Counted from the stretch's first letter, positions 26,511-39,999 are shown. The stretch is 64,000 bases of DNA from Polaribacter ponticola (GCF_026191475.2 NZ_JAOSLC020000002.1:706001-770000), one strand, 5' to 3'. The notes: generated from the letters alone by a model not told the origin. Numbers and translations are program-made.

Positions 26511-28976
26511 TTAAAAACTCATCTTAAACAAGAATCCATCGTTTTTAATACCTGCATTAAACGACTTAACATAATCAACCCTTAAAAAACGCCACTTACC
26601 AATACCCACATTTCCTAAACCAACTGAAAATTCTGTGTAAGGATTTTTATTAGCCATAAATAAAGTTTTTGCCCCTCCAATTAAATGAAAATTCAACTTA
26701 TTTATTAAAGGTAATTTACCTAAAATAGATCCTTTAAAATTATGTTCTACATGTGCTTCTGCATATTTATCATTCGTATAAAATTTATAATACTCTAGTA
26801 AACCAAAACTATTTAATTGGGTATCTGTAACAAAAAACAATTGATTACCATTCGCTTGTAAATTATCCATTAAAGCAATATTTTTCTTCTTAAAAAAAAG
26901 ACCTCCTCTAACATTGTAAGCCGTATTCCCAAAATTCCCTGCATCTAAACTTTGCCTAATATTTGCTGTAAGCAAATCAGAATTTAACCCAGAATCTGAG
27001 GCTCCAAAGTTTTTCTTATAATTAACACTTAAAGAAGGGAATTTATTATTTCCAATATTTTCTTTTCTATCTGGATATGACAAATATTTCTGATTAAAAA
27101 TAATTGTTGCTCCAATATTAAATGTTGCCATTTTATGTACGGAAAATGCAGGATTTATATAGTCTGAAGAATTTAGAGGATTATTAGACGTATAAGGATC
27201 TGTTTTACTTTGTCTTGCAAAAGAATAATTACTTGTATTAAAAAGCGGCTTTCTATTTGCATATTCTAAAGAAGTAGAAAAATAAACTCCGTTTTTAATT
27301 TCTTCAGAATACCTAATTTTAGCAAACTCTTTTTCATAAATTTTCATATAATTTTCTCTTTTCAACAACGATCTAATCATATTATCCATTTTAGAAATTG
27401 GCTCCCTATCATTAAACTGAGCAGTTTTTACACCTCCAGAAATAGAAAGTCGTGGCCTAGAAATATTATTCCATTTTTTTGTAAAAAAGAAAGTTGGTCT
27501 TGCTTTTTCCTCAGACAAACCATAATTAACATTTACACCAGCATTCCACCATTTTCCTTTTTGGTTTAAGCTTTTAAAATAGCTAACGCCAATAGATGTA
27601 TTTAAACCTTGAACGGTATTAAAACCTAAATCGCTAATAATACCTTTGTACGATAAAGACCATTTTTTATGTGAATTCCTATAGGTATAACCAGTTATTG
27701 GAGAAAGAACACTTAACTTATTTTGTTTTTTATTTACAGAATCTAAATATTTTTTTGATTTACGAACAACTTTAATACTATCCTTAATAACATAATCACT
27801 AACTTCTTCTTTGGTTAAAGGAACAGGTCTTAAATCATTCCAATACGTTGAGTCTTTTTCTGTAGCTTCTTTTTCGAAAGTTAAAACCTCATTTGTAAAC
27901 GTTTTTTCTGTAAAATTTGGTTTAAAATTATAATCCGAAAAAGCAGCAGAAAAACGACCGTCAAATTTAAAACCAAAAGCGTTTACCTTAAAATCTATAG
28001 TCTGACTTATTAAAACCCAAGCATCATTTTCTTCGGAATAATTATAATTCTGTTTCAACTTTAAAACATCAACAACAGGAATATTAACTTGAGCTCCAGT
28101 AACAGAAACATCTACACCATATAAAGCCCAATCATCTTCAACTATATATAAAAACCCATTAAAAACCCGATCGTTTTTACGTTTGGGAATTAATTTTATT
28201 TTATTGATTAGCTTACCTTTTTCATCATAAAAAGTACCTTTCAATTTAAATTTATAATAACTGAAAGCATTTGTAGAAATTGGAGAAACTAAATCATTTC
28301 CAAGCTCTACATTATTATTATAAAAATTGATATTTGCATCTTCTGCTCTATTAAAACTAATTCCATTATCCCTGCCACTTACCTTGGAAGCTATAATATT
28401 TTCTTTAAATCTCTTTGGTTGTTTCTGAAACTTAATATCTGAAACAGTTTCAGAAAGATAAATAATCCCACTTCTTGTAGAATCCAAACCTCCACCAAAA
28501 TCACCTAAAGTTTGACCTAAAAATTTTTCTGGTGCATCTTTAATTCTATACAAACCTCTTGAATAAAAATTGGCAGTATACTCTGCAAACTTATCTGTAT
28601 TCTTGTCTTTATTTGCAATAACTTTTCTAATGATTTGATTAGCAGGATTATCTTTAGTTGATATAGAAATACCAGTTAACTGCACACTTTCTTCTTCTAA
28701 TTGAACATTTAGTTCAAAAGGAAACGAAGTAATATTAATTTCTTTTTTTAACGTTTTAAATCCCAAAAATTGAAAAACTATAACTTGTTTCCCTAACTTA
28801 TTTAGATCTAACACATAATCTCCATTATCATTTGAAGTTGTTCCTGTTACTGTCTTATTTAAATAAACACTTACAAATGAAAGCGGATTATTTTCAGTGT
28901 CTATAATATTACCTTTTACTTGTGCAAAAAAGCTTAATGAAATAAAAAGAAAAAATAGAAAAGTATTTTTTTTCAT
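26511..28976 (-). CDS. DUF5686 outer-membrane protein with carboxypeptidase-regulatory-like domain
   Basis: The 821-residue protein has a signal peptide ending SFFAQ. An N-terminal beta-sandwich (VKGNIIDTENNPLSFVSVYL ... GDYVLDL, near residues 20-95) resembles CarboxypepD_reg/CarbopepD-like domains found at the start of TonB-dependent proteins. The rest is DUF5686, rich in alternating strands that suggest an outer-membrane barrel, ending FLFKMSF with a terminal aromatic. No TonB plug domain is seen. The role is unknown; family members are common in Bacteroidota. Confidence 0.85.
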   Translation of the reverse strand: MKKNTFLFFLFISLSFFAQVKGNIIDTENNPLSFVSVYLNKTVTGTTSNDNGDYVLDLNKLGKQVIVFQFLGFKTLKKEINITSFPFELNVQLEEESVQLTGISISTKDNPANQIIRKVIANKDKNTDKFAEYTANFYSRGLYRIKDAPEKFLGQTLGDFGGGLDSTRSGIIYLSETVSDIKFQKQPKRFKENIIASKVSGRDNGISFNRAEDANINFYNNNVELGNDLVSPISTNAFSYYKFKLKGTFYDEKGKLINKIKLIPKRKNDRVFNGFLYIVEDDWALYGVDVSVTGAQVNIPVVDVLKLKQNYNYSEENDAWVLISQTIDFKVNAFGFKFDGRFSAAFSDYNFKPNFTEKTFTNEVLTFEKEATEKDSTYWNDLRPVPLTKEEVSDYVIKDSIKVVRKSKKYLDSVNKKQNKLSVLSPITGYTYRNSHKKWSLSYKGIISDLGFNTVQGLNTSIGVSYFKSLNQKGKWWNAGVNVNYGLSEEKARPTFFFTKKWNNISRPRLSISGGVKTAQFNDREPISKMDNMIRSLLKRENYMKIYEKEFAKIRYSEEIKNGVYFSTSLEYANRKPLFNTSNYSFARQSKTDPYTSNNPLNSSDYINPAFSVHKMATFNIGATIIFNQKYLSYPDRKENIGNNKFPSLSVNYKKNFGASDSGLNSDLLTANIRQSLDAGNFGNTAYNVRGGLFFKKKNIALMDNLQANGNQLFFVTDTQLNSFGLLEYYKFYTNDKYAEAHVEHNFKGSILGKLPLINKLNFHLIGGAKTLFMANKNPYTEFSVGLGNVGIGKWRFLRVDYVKSFNAGIKNDGFLFKMSF

Positions 28977-29259
28977 AGTTTGGTTTTAGTTGAAGACGTA
29001 AAGCTAAAGTTTATGTTACAATAAAATGTTTAATTTTTGTTAACGATATTGTAAATTGTTCTTAATTATTAAGACGTCATAAAAGCTCTAATAGTTGCTC
29101 TTTTTTATATATATTTTCAAAACTATCAAAAACAAAGTCAAAAAAGACTTTTAAACCCTAATTTAAAATAAAAAACGAGCTATAAATAACAAAACACAGT
29201 TAGAAAAAATCAAATCATAAAAGATTAGTATTCTTCGTTTTCTCTTTAACCGAAAAGCC
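28977..29259. other. Intergenic region between divergent DUF5686 and maeB genes
   Basis: About 280 bp, very A/T-rich, without a credible gene. It carries the divergent promoters. No repeats of the window's families are present. Confidence 0.4.
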
Positions 29260-29267
29260 TATATTTG
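29260..29267 (+). promoter_or_regulatory. TATATTTG promoter box for maeB
   Basis: A perfect TAnnTTTG box, 27 nt before the maeB ATG. It probably drives maeB-ruvA-sprA. Confidence 0.5.
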
Positions 29268-29294
29268 TATGCTTAAATAAGGAAAAAACATTTT

Positions 29295-31571
29295 ATGAGC
29301 GATTCTAGAAAAAGACATGAGGCTTTACTATATCACGCAAAACCAAAACCAGGAAAAATTGAAGTTATTCCTACAAAAAAGTACGCCACACAGCACGATT
29401 TAGCTTTAGCGTATTCTCCAGGTGTTGCAGAACCTTGTTTAGAAATAGCAAAAGACAAAAACAATGCATACAAATACACATCTAAAGGCAATTTAGTAGC
29501 TGTAATATCTAACGGAACTGCTGTTTTGGGCTTAGGAGACATTGGCCCTGAAGCTTCAAAGCCTGTAATGGAAGGTAAAGGTTTGTTATTTAAAATATTT
29601 GCAGATATTGATGTTTTTGACATAGAAGTTGATACCACAGACGTTGATAAATTTGTAGAAACTGTTAAAGCAATTGCCCCTACTTTTGGAGGGATTAATT
29701 TAGAAGACATAAAAGCTCCAGAAGCTTTCGAAATAGAAAGAAGACTAAAAGAGGAATTAGATATTCCTGTTATGCATGATGATCAGCATGGAACCGCAAT
29801 TATTTCTGCAGCAGCATTAAAAAATGCAATAGAAATAACCCAAAAAGACATTTCTAAAGTAAAAATTGTAGTAAATGGTGCAGGTGCAGCAGCAATTTCA
29901 TGTACACGTTTGTATGTAAAATTAGGTGCACAAAAAGAAAATATTGTAATGTGTGACAGTAAAGGTGTCATTCGAAAAGATAGAGACAATTTAACATCTC
30001 AAAAAGAGGAATTTGCTACAAACCAAAATTTAAACACTTTGGACGATGCTATGCAAAATGCAGATGTTTTTATAGGTCTTTCTATGGGAAATGTAGTTAC
30101 TCCAGAAATGCTCTTAACAATGTCTAAAGATCCTATTGTTTTTGCAATGGCGAATCCTACTCCAGAAATAGATTATGATTTAGCAATTGCAACTAGAGAT
30201 GATATTATTATGGCTACTGGTAGATCAGACCATCCTAATCAAGTAAATAACGTACTCGGATTTCCTTTTATTTTTAGAGGTGCGCTAGATGTTAGAGCTA
30301 CTAAAATTAACGAAGAAATGAAATTAGCTGCAGTGTATGCATTAGCTGATTTAGCAAAAAGATCTGTACCGGAACAAGTAAACATTGTTTATGACGAAGT
30401 AAGTCTTTCATTTGGTAGAGAATATATTATACCAAAACCATTTGATCCTAGATTAATTTATGAAATTCCACCAGCTATTGCTAAAGCTGCAATGGAATCT
30501 GGTGTAGCACTAGAACCAATATCTGATTGGGAAAAGTATAGAGAAGAATTAATGGATAGATCTGGTTCGGGTAGCAAAGAAATTAGAATGATTCATAATC
30601 GAGCAAAAAGCAATAAAAAACGTATTGTTTTTGCTGAAGCAGACCATTTAGATGTTTTAAAAGCCGCTCAAAGGGTTCACGAAGAAAAACTTGGATTACC
30701 TATACTTTTAGGTAGAAAAGAGGTTATTTTAGAGTTAAAAGAAGAAATTGGTTTTACAGCTAACGTACCTATTTTCGATCCTAAAACAGATGAAGAAAGT
30801 GAACGTAGAAATCGTTTTGGAGATGCGTACTGGAAAAGTAGACAACGAAAAGGTAGAACATTGTCTGAAGCAAAAAAACTAATGCGTGAGCGTAATTATT
30901 TTGGAGCAATGATGGTTAATGAAAATGAAGCAGATGCACTAATAACAGGCTATTCTAGGCCATACCCTAGTGTTCTTAAACCAATGTTAGAATTAATAGA
31001 AAAAGACAAAGGTGTTTCTAAAGTTGCGGCATGTAATTTAATGCTAACTAAACAAGGCCCTTTGTTTTTAGCTGACACAACTATTAATATAAATCCATCT
31101 GCTAAAGATTTAGTTAAGATTACTCAAATGACTTCTAATTTAGTAAAAATGTTTGGAATGAAACCAAATGTTGCTATGTTGTCTTTTTCTAACTTTGGAT
31201 CTATAAGTACAGAAACTTCTAATAAAATAAAAGAAGCAGTATCTTATATTCATCGCCATTTCCCTAATGCTGTAGTTGATGGAGAAATTCAAGCAGATTT
31301 TGCTTTAAACCCAGAAATGTTAGCTAAAGAATTTCCTTTTTCAAAATTAAATGGAAAAAAAGTAAATGTTTTAATTTTTCCTAATTTAGAGTCTGCAAAT
31401 ATTACTTATAAATTATTAAAACAAGTAAACAAAGCTGAATCTATAGGCCCAGTTATATTAGGTTTAAGTAAAGCAGTACACGTTTTACAACTTGGAGCCA
31501 GTGTAGATGAGATAGTAAATATGGCAGCTTTAGCATGCTTAGATGCACAACAAAAGGAAAAGAGTAAATAA
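29295..31571 (+). CDS. maeB: NADP-dependent malic enzyme (malic domain plus phosphotransacetylase-like domain)
   Basis: It decarboxylates malate to pyruvate with NADP. Residues 1-430 are the malic-enzyme core: [43 protein letters not shown], the catalytic [11 protein letters not shown], and the nucleotide fold [11 protein letters not shown]. Residues from about 440 to 758 are the phosphotransacetylase-like C-terminal domain of MaeB, usually regulatory. Length 758 is normal. ruvA follows 31 nt downstream, the order usual in flavobacteria. Confidence 0.94.
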   Translation: MSDSRKRHEALLYHAKPKPGKIEVIPTKKYATQHDLALAYSPGVAEPCLEIAKDKNNAYKYTSKGNLVAVISNGTAVLGLGDIGPEASKPVMEGKGLLFKIFADIDVFDIEVDTTDVDKFVETVKAIAPTFGGINLEDIKAPEAFEIERRLKEELDIPVMHDDQHGTAIISAAALKNAIEITQKDISKVKIVVNGAGAAAISCTRLYVKLGAQKENIVMCDSKGVIRKDRDNLTSQKEEFATNQNLNTLDDAMQNADVFIGLSMGNVVTPEMLLTMSKDPIVFAMANPTPEIDYDLAIATRDDIIMATGRSDHPNQVNNVLGFPFIFRGALDVRATKINEEMKLAAVYALADLAKRSVPEQVNIVYDEVSLSFGREYIIPKPFDPRLIYEIPPAIAKAAMESGVALEPISDWEKYREELMDRSGSGSKEIRMIHNRAKSNKKRIVFAEADHLDVLKAAQRVHEEKLGLPILLGRKEVILELKEEIGFTANVPIFDPKTDEESERRNRFGDAYWKSRQRKGRTLSEAKKLMRERNYFGAMMVNENEADALITGYSRPYPSVLKPMLELIEKDKGVSKVAACNLMLTKQGPLFLADTTININPSAKDLVKITQMTSNLVKMFGMKPNVAMLSFSNFGSISTETSNKIKEAVSYIHRHFPNAVVDGEIQADFALNPEMLAKEFPFSKLNGKKVNVLIFPNLESANITYKLLKQVNKAESIGPVILGLSKAVHVLQLGASVDEIVNMAALACLDAQQKEKSK

Positions 31572-31602
31572 ATTGCTACATTAGAGCCCAGAAAAAGATT
31601 TT

Positions 31603-32184
31603 ATGATTACACAAATTAGAGGAAGATTAGTAGAAAAAAGTCCAACTGAAGTTGTTATAGATTGCAATGGTGTTGGTTATTTATTGCATATTTCTCTAAA
31701 TACGTTTTCAAGTTTACCTACTAACGAAAATGTAATTCTTTATACACATTTATCTATTAGAGAAGATGCTCACACACTTTTTGGCTTTATAAATAAAACT
31801 GAAAGAGAAGTTTTCAAATTATTAATATCTGTTTCTGGTGTTGGGCCAAGTATTGCAAGAACAATGTGTTCTTCTATGACTTCTGAAGAAATACAAAATG
31901 CAATTGCTTCAGAAAATGTAGCGCTAATTCAATCAGTAAAAGGAATTGGTGCAAAAACAGCGCAAAGAGTAATTGTAGATTTAAAAGATAAAATTCTAAA
32001 AACCTTTGATATAGATGAAGTTTCTATTAGCACAAACAATACTAATAAAGATGAAGCGTTATCAGCTTTAGAAGTTTTAGGCTTTCAAAGAAAACAATCT
32101 GAGAAAATAGTAAATTCTATTGTAAAAGAGAACCAAGATGCTTCTGTAGAAAAAATCATTAAACTAGCTTTAAAAAACTTATAA
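31603..32184 (+). CDS. ruvA: Holliday junction helicase subunit RuvA
   Basis: RuvA binds four-way junctions and loads RuvB for branch migration. The 193-residue protein has the N-terminal OB fold (MITQIRGRLVEKSP), two helix-hairpin-helix motifs (ISVSGVGPSIARTM and QSVKGIGAKTAQRVIVDLKDK) and the C-terminal three-helix domain that touches RuvB (EALSALEVLGFQRKQSEKIV). It ends 4 nt before the sprA start. Confidence 0.95.
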   Translation: MITQIRGRLVEKSPTEVVIDCNGVGYLLHISLNTFSSLPTNENVILYTHLSIREDAHTLFGFINKTEREVFKLLISVSGVGPSIARTMCSSMTSEEIQNAIASENVALIQSVKGIGAKTAQRVIVDLKDKILKTFDIDEVSISTNNTNKDEALSALEVLGFQRKQSEKIVNSIVKENQDASVEKIIKLALKNL

Positions 32185-32188
32185 TCAA

Positions 32189-35100
32189 TTGAGTAGATTA
32201 TTAAAAAATATATTTTTATTAGTCCTTTTTACTTTTTCAGTAAACTTAACTTCCTACGCGCAAACTAATAAAACTAAAAATACTACAGGTGTTAAAAAAG
32301 ACACTTTAAAACTTAAATACAACTTTAATCATAACCAAAAAGGAGGGCTCTTTTTAGATGATTTAGCAAAAAAAGAAGTTGTTTTTGACAAGGAGTTAAA
32401 TATGTATGTTATCCTTGAAAAAATTGGTGACTATATTACAAAAAATCCAATTTTTTTAACCGAAAAAATGTATCAACAATATCGTTTAAAGCGAGATATG
32501 TTGCAATATTTTAAAGATAAAGTTAGCGCTACAAATAGTAAGAAAAAAGGAGCTGCAGCTGCACAAAAAGACTTATTACCAACTTACTATGTAAATAATA
32601 AATTTTTCGAATCTATTTTTGGCGGTAATACTGTAAAAGTTACACCTACCGGAAATCTAAATTTAAAGCTTGGGTTCATTTATCAAAACACAGATAATCC
32701 ACAAATATCAGAAGAAAACAGAAGTAGTTTTACTTTTGATTTTGACCAACAAATTAACGCAAGTTTACGTGCAAAAGTTGGTGAGCGATTAGAGTTTACA
32801 GCAAATTACGACACACAAGCTAGTTTCGATTTTCAAAATCTAGTAAAAATTGATTTTACTCCAACTGAAGACGATATTCTACAAGGGCTAGAAGCTGGTA
32901 ATGTAGAAATGCCTATTAAAAACTCTTTAATAAATGGAGCTCAAAGTTTATTTGGGGTTAAAACAAAATTAAAGTTTGGAAATACGAATATTACAGCTGT
33001 ATTTTCTCAGCAAAATTCTGAAAGTAAAACTGTAGTTGCACAAGCAGGAGCTTCTATTCAACCTTTTGAACTAAGAACTACTGACTATGATAATGATAGA
33101 CACTTTTTCTTATCACAATTTTTTATCGATAACTATGCAAACTCTTTAAAAAACTACCCTTTAATTAGTAGTCAGGTTAATATAACTAGAATTGAAGTTT
33201 GGGTAACTAATAGAAATGCAAGTACAGAAGATTTTAGAAGTATTGTTGCCTTTGCAGATATTGGAGAGTCTAACAATACAAATTCTAATTACAAAAATTT
33301 AGTAGATAATAATGGAGCGGTAGTTAATACAAACCCAGTTAGTATTAATACTAATGGACAGATATTAAATTTACCTCAGAATAACTCTAACAACATATAC
33401 GAAGCAAATATTTTAGCAGGAATTAGAGATGTTTCTACAGTAGATAATACTTTAAATGGTAGTTTTCAGATGGAGCAAGGAACAGATTATTCTGTGCTAG
33501 AAAATGCTAGAAAATTAGAATTAAATGAATTTACACTAAACCCACAATTAGGTTATATCTCTTTAAATAGAAGACTTAATGATGGAGAAGTTTTAGCTGT
33601 TGCTTATGAATATACTGTTGCTGGTTCTGTAAACGGTAGCACCCAAAAATCATTTAAAGTTGGAGAGTTTTCTAACGATGGAGTGCTAGCTCCACAAAAT
33701 TTAGCTGTAAAATTATTAAGGTCAGAAATATTAAAAACAAAACGTTTTAATACTACTACAAATAAAGATGAGTCTTTTCCTACTTGGCGTTTAATGATGA
33801 AAAACGTGTATGCATTAGGTGCTTATCCATTATCACAAGATGGTTTTCGCTTTGAAATTCAGTATAGAGATGATAAAACTGGTGTTTCTTCTAATGTTCT
33901 TCAAAATGCTTTAACTACAAATATTCCTAACACGCCATTAATTCAAGTTTTAAGCTTAGATCAATTAGATCAAAGTCAATTTAGAAATGCAGATGGTTTC
34001 TTTGATTATGTAGAAGGAATTACTGTAAACTCTCAAAACGGATATGTTATTTTCCCAGATCCAGAACCTTTTGGTAATGGATTAGAAAAAAACTTACAAA
34101 CGTTGCAGACGAATCTTATTTATTTAAAGACCTATACTTAAATACTAAAATTAATATTAAAAACAACTTCCAAGATAAAGACAAGTATTTCTTAAAAGGG
34201 TATTTTAAATCAGAAAATTCTGGAGGAATACCTATTGGTGCTTTTAATGTTCCTAGAGGATCTGTTAGGGTTTCTGCTGGCGGAAGACAATTGGTTGAAG
34301 GTGTAGATTATGTAGTAGATTATCAATTAGGAAGAGTACAAATAATAGATCCAGGATTACAAGCATCTGGTACTCCAATAAACGTATCAACAGAAAATAA
34401 TGCTGTTTTTAATCAACAAAGAAAAACCTTTATGGGTGTTGATATTGAACATAAATTTTCTGATGAATTGGTAGTTGGAGCAACTATTTTAAATATTAAT
34501 GAAAGACCAATTACACCTAAAGTTAATTTTGGAGCTGAACCTATAGATAATACTATGTTTGGTGTAAATATTGATTATGCAACAGAAGTACCATATTTTA
34601 CAAAACTAGCTAATAAATTACCTTTTGTTGATACAGATGTGCCGTCTAACCTTTCTGTTAGAGCCGATATGGCTTATTTGCTACCTGGAACTCCAAGCGG
34701 AATTGATGTTGCAGGAGCTGCAACTTCTTATATAGATGATTTTGAAGCATCTCAAATACCAATAAGTTTATTATCGCCTTTAGATTGGTATGAAGCAAGC
34801 ACACCAAGATATGAAGTTAACGACAGATTTAACGGTAAAAACAACGATTTAACCTACAATGATAAAAGAGGTAAATTAGCTTGGTATAGTATAGATCAAA
34901 TATTTTATGGAATTGGTCAAACACCTGCAAGTATTGATGCTGATGAATTATCTAGAGCAGAAACAAGGCAAATTAACTATAGAGAGCTTTTTCCAAATGT
35001 ACAATTAGATATTACTCAAAACTCTTTAGTTAGAACTTTAGATTTAGCATATTTTCCACAAGAAAGAGGATCTTATAATTATAATCAAAATGCAAGTAAT

Positions 35101-38100
35101 ATAGACGGAACTATAAAACTACCAAATCCTGAAACAAATTGGGGTGGTATTATGCGTCCTTTAACAACAAATAATTTTGATCAGGCAAATGTTGAGTACA
35201 TTCAATTTTGGATTATGGATCCTTATCAAAATTATTCACTTACAGCAAAAGAAGGATTACCTGCAGGAATAGACCCAAATGATATTTCAAATCAAGTAGG
35301 AGATTTATATATTAATTTAGGTAATATTTCTGAAGATATTGTTAAGGATAATCGTAAAATGTTCGAAAACGGATTACCTGAAGATGGCTTAAAAGTAAAC
35401 GGAGCAAATGTAAACAGAACTACTTGGGGTGATGTTCCAAGAAATCCATCAATAATCTATGCTTTTAGCGAAGAAGATGAAGCGAGAACAAATCAAGATG
35501 TTGGTTTTGATGGTTTAAATGATATTGATGAAAAATCATTAGCTAACATTGGCTTCTATAGTTCATTAGAAGATCCTGCTGCAGATAATTTTCAGTTTTT
35601 AGAGGTGCACAATTAGACGCAATTGATGCCTCAATTTTAAAAAGATATAAAGACTATAACAATACTCAAGGGAACTCTCCTACCTTAAATCAATCACCAG
35701 AAAGCTACCCTACTTCTTCTTCTACTTACCCAGATGTAGAAGATATTAATAGAGATCAAACAATGAATACTGTTGAGAGTTTTTATGAATATAAAATCTC
35801 AATGAATCAAGCAGATTTAGTAAAAGGAAATAATTTTATTGTTGATGAAAAAACTACTTCAGTTTCTTTAGAAAATGGTAGTACACAACAAACAAAATGG
35901 TATCAATTTAGAGTACCAATTAGAAACGGAACAGCAATAAATGGAATTTCTGATTTTAACAGCATTCGTTTTGTGAGAATGTTTTTAACCAATTTTAAAA
36001 TGCCTGTTGTTGTGCGTTTTGGAGAACTAGATTTAGTTAGAGGAGATTGGAGACGTTATACAAAAACAATTGACCCTGCAATTGCACCAGACAGAGATTT
36101 AAATCAATCTGAATTAGAAGGGTTTGAAGTTGGTGTTGTAAGTATTGAGCAAAATGATGGAAGTTACATTCAGCCTCCTGGTATAGAAAGAGAGCGTTTA
36201 CAAGGTAGTACAACTGTTCAACTACAAAATGAGCAATCTGTAACTTTAAAAGTAACAAACTTAGCTGCTAATAAAACAAGAGCTATCTACAAAAATATAA
36301 GTGTAGATTTAAGACGTTTTAAAAACCTAAAAATGTTTATGCACTTAGAAGGTAACGATGGCTTCTCTGGTGTTATTAGATTAGGAACAGATTTAGATGA
36401 CAATTACTACGAAATTGAAGTTCCATTAACTGTTAGTAATGGGGGAAGTAGTCAAGTAGATATTTGGCCAGAAGAGAATAATTTAGATGCATTTTTAGAT
36501 ACTTTTGGTAAAGTAAAATTAGAAAGAGATAAACTACAATTACCGGTTAATGAGCCTTACACATCTGTTGAACAAAGTGCAAGTTTACCTTACACTATTA
36601 CTGTAAAAGGAAACCCAACATTAGCACAATTAAGAACCATAATGTTAGGTTTAAAAAATACGGGGAATGTTGCTAAGAGTGGAGAAATTTGGTTTAATGA
36701 GTTACGTTCTTCTGGTTTTGACAATAAAGCAGGTTGGGCAGCAGTAATGAATGCTGATGCTAATTTTGCTGATGTAGCAAACGTTGCTTTATCTGGAAGC
36801 GTGCAAACTATAGGTTTTGGAAATGTAGAAGATAGAGTTAACCAACGTAGTTTAGATGAAACCAAACAATATGATGTTTCTACAACTATTAATTTAGGTA
36901 AAGTTCTTACTCCCAAAAAATGGGGAATACAATTACCAATGAGTTATAGTGTAGGTGAAAAATTTATTGACCCTAAGTTTGATCCAAAATACCAAGATGT
37001 AACTTTAAGTGATGCTTTAAATGCCGATTTACCTGAAGCTTTAGATGCAGAGTTCTCTAGAGATTATACTAAAAGAACAAGTATAAGTTTTATCAATGTA
37101 AAAAAGAATAGAAACCCTAATTCTACTAAAAAACCAAAGTTTTATAATGTAGAAAATGTAGCAGTATCTTATTCTCACAATAAAGAATTTCATAGAGATT
37201 ATAACATTAAGAAATATATAAATGAAAATGTAGCTGCATCTGCTGCTTATAATTTTAATTTCGATTCTAAATCTATTGAATTATTTAAAAACTCAGAGAA
37301 GTTTAAAAGTAAATACTGGAAATTTATAAAAGATTTAAACTTTAATCCAGTTCCTAAAACCATATCTGTAAATTCTAGAATTAATAGAAGTTACAACGAG
37401 CAGCAATCTCGAAATTTAATTGCAGGTTTACCAGTTCAGCCAGAATTAAAACAAAGAAGATTTTTATTTGATTGGGATTATACCATAGGTTTTGATCTTA
37501 CAAAATCTTTACAATTGAATTTTAATGCTTCTAATAGCTATATTTATGATGCTTTTGAAAGTGGTGAGGACTTACAAATTTTTGACAATTTCTTTAATAC
37601 AGGAAGACCAAATCAATATCATCAAAAATTAAATACTACTTATAAATTACCATTAGATAAATTTCCTTTCTTAAGTTTTATTAAAGCAGATTATGCTTAT
37701 ACAGCAGATTTTGATTGGCAAGTATCGTCTCAAGATGAAACTATAGTAGAGCAAATTGGTAATGTTATTCAAAATGCAAATACTCATAACATAAATAGCA
37801 CAATATCTTTTGATAAACTTTATAAAAAAGTAGGTTTCGAAAAATTACTACTTACAAAATCGCAAAGAAAGAATGCGAAAGGAAGAAATATAAAACCAAA
37901 GAAAAACTTACCTACAGGTAAAAAAATATTAAAAGGTGCTTGGAGTGTTTTAACTTCTGTAAAACAAGGTAAAATAAGTTACACAGAAAATAACGGACAA
38001 TATCTACAAGGTTATACTGAGGATATTGGTTTTTTAGGAGGAGCTCCAACATCATTTGCGTTCGGTAGTCAAGTAGACATTAGAAATAAAGCTTTAGAAA

Positions 38101-39239
38101 ACGGGTGGTTAGTTACAAGAGCAGATAATGGAGAGTATTTTAATAAAAGCTATAGTAGAACTCAATACAATAAATTAGATTATACATTTACTTTAAAGCC
38201 TATTAAAGATTTAAATATTGATGTTAGAGGAAATAAAATAAAAACTAGAGATCTATCTCAACAAGTAGACTTAGTAGAGGGTAAAAATATATTTGAAGAT
38301 ACGCCCGTTTTTGAAACAGGAAACTTTAGTACAAGTCATTCTATGATTTCTACAGCTTTTACTAGTGGAGATCAATTATTTCAGAATATGAAAGGCTATA
38401 GAAGTATAATATCTCAAAGACTTTCTACAGAAAATGGAGTAACTTCTGGTTATGGAGAAAATAGTCAGCAAGTATTATTACCTGCATTTATGGCTGCATA
38501 TTCTGGTAAAAATCCGTCTAAGGTAAATACGAGCTTGTTTAGAAATATACCAATACCTAATTGGACTTTAAGATATAACGGTCTTATGAAAGTGAAATGG
38601 TTTAAAGAGAATTTTTCAACATTTGTACTTTCACACGGTTACAGGTCTTCTTATACTGTTTCTAGTTTTACAAACAACTTACAATATGAAGAAGGACAAA
38701 ATAAAATAAATCAAATTTCACAAAATTTAGAACCCGAATTATTGGTTTCTAGCGTTACATTAGTTGATGAATTTTCTCCTTTAATAAAAGTTGATATGAA
38801 AATGAAAAACTCGTTTTCTTTTAGAGGTGAAATAAAAAGAGATAGAACTTTAACTATGAACTTTAATAATAGTACTATAACAGATATTGCAGGAACAGAA
38901 TATGTTTTTGGTTTAGGTTATGTATTTAAAGATGTTAAAATGAAAACAAGGTTTACAGGTAAAAAAACTACCTTAAAAGGTGATGTAAATTTAAGAGCAG
39001 ATGTTTCTTTAAGAGATAATTTAACACAAATTAGGTATGTTGATGAAGATAATGATCAAATTAGTGGTGGTCAAAAGTTATTTTCTATTAAATTTACGGC
39101 GGATTATGCATTGAATAGTAATTTAACAGCATCGTTGTATTACAATCATCAAACATCTAAATATGCGATATCAACTACATTTCCAAGACAAGCAATTAAC
39201 GGAGGTATTAATATTGTATATAACTTAGGAGGAAATTAA
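32189..39239 (+). pseudogene. sprA: Gliding motility / T9SS translocon protein SprA (Sov), frame broken twice
   Basis: SprA is the giant outer-membrane translocon of the type IX secretion system. It starts with TTG at 32189, just after ruvA, and has a signal peptide ending TSYAQ. The sequence is split in three frames. One base is missing at the A7 run 34086-34092 (expected GLEKKLTNVADESYLFKDLYL) and one at the T5 run 35596-35600 (expected DNFQFFRGAQLDAIDASILK). Adding both gives about 2350 residues, close to the known size of roughly 2400. The 3' part (35601-39239) is a barrel-rich region ending AINGGINIVYNLGGN. T9SS cargo in this window implies that the gene is functional, so sequence errors are likely. 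Confidence 0.9.
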
Positions 39240-39269
39240 AATAAATAAATAAAATTAAAATTTAAAAAA

Positions 39270-39650
39270 ATGAACATTCCAGCTGAATTAAAATACACTA
39301 AAGATCACGAGTGGATTAAAATTGAAGGCAATATTGCAACTGTAGGTATTACAGATTTTGCACAAGGTGAATTAGGAGATATCGTATATGTAGACGTAGA
39401 TACGCTAGATGACACCGTAGAAGAAGGTGAAGTATTTGGATCTGTAGAAGCTGTAAAAACAGTTTCTGATTTATTTATGCCATTAACTGGAGAAGTAATA
39501 GAATTTAATGAAGAGTTAGAAGATGAGCCAGAGTTAGTAAATACAGATCCTTACGATAAAGGATGGATGATAAAAATAGAATTTTCTGATGATTCGGAAC
39601 TAGAAAAATTATTAGATGCAGAAACGTATCAAAGTCTTATTAAAGGATAA
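39270..39650 (+). CDS. gcvH: Glycine cleavage system H protein
   Basis: GcvH shuttles the aminomethyl group on a lipoyl arm between the P, T and L proteins. The lipoylation lysine is K63 in [12 protein letters not shown], and the N-terminus [17 protein letters not shown] is classic. Length 126 is normal. It lies between sprA and a VanZ gene, as in other flavobacteria, without its partner gcv genes. The next gene overlaps its 3' end by 35 bp. Confidence 0.96.
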   Translation: MNIPAELKYTKDHEWIKIEGNIATVGITDFAQGELGDIVYVDVDTLDDTVEEGEVFGSVEAVKTVSDLFMPLTGEVIEFNEELEDEPELVNTDPYDKGWMIKIEFSDDSELEKLLDAETYQSLIKG

Positions 39651-39999
39651 TATTTATATTTTTGCTATTGCTGTTACTTTAATTATTATTTGTTTAAGTT
39701 TAATAAAAATGCCTAAGACAAATATTAAAATAAGTAATATTGATAAATTATATCATAGTATTGCATATTTTACATTAACAATTTCTTGGTTACTTTCATT
39801 TTACAAAAAACCTAAAAAGAAATATATTATAGTAATTAGTTGCATAATTCTTGGCATAATAATTGAAGTTTTACAAAATACAATAACTATTTATAGAACT
39901 GGAGATTTGCTCGATGTTATAGCAAATTCTATTGGAGTTCTATTGGCTTTATTGATATTTAATATAATTTTTAAAAAAATTACATTAATTAACGTTTAG
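39616..39999 (+). CDS. VanZ family membrane protein
   Basis: A 127-residue protein with four predicted helices: [54 protein letters not shown] and [17 protein letters not shown]. The VanZ features [10 protein letters not shown] and the acidic [14 protein letters not shown] are present. The start overlaps gcvH by 35 bp, but the first residues ([15 protein letters not shown]) fit the family start. Teicoplanin-type resistance is not implied; most VanZ relatives are of unknown role. Confidence 0.85.
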   Translation: MQKRIKVLLKDNIYIFAIAVTLIIICLSLIKMPKTNIKISNIDKLYHSIAYFTLTISWLLSFYKKPKKKYIIVISCIILGIIIEVLQNTITIYRTGDLLDVIANSIGVLLALLIFNIIFKKITLINV

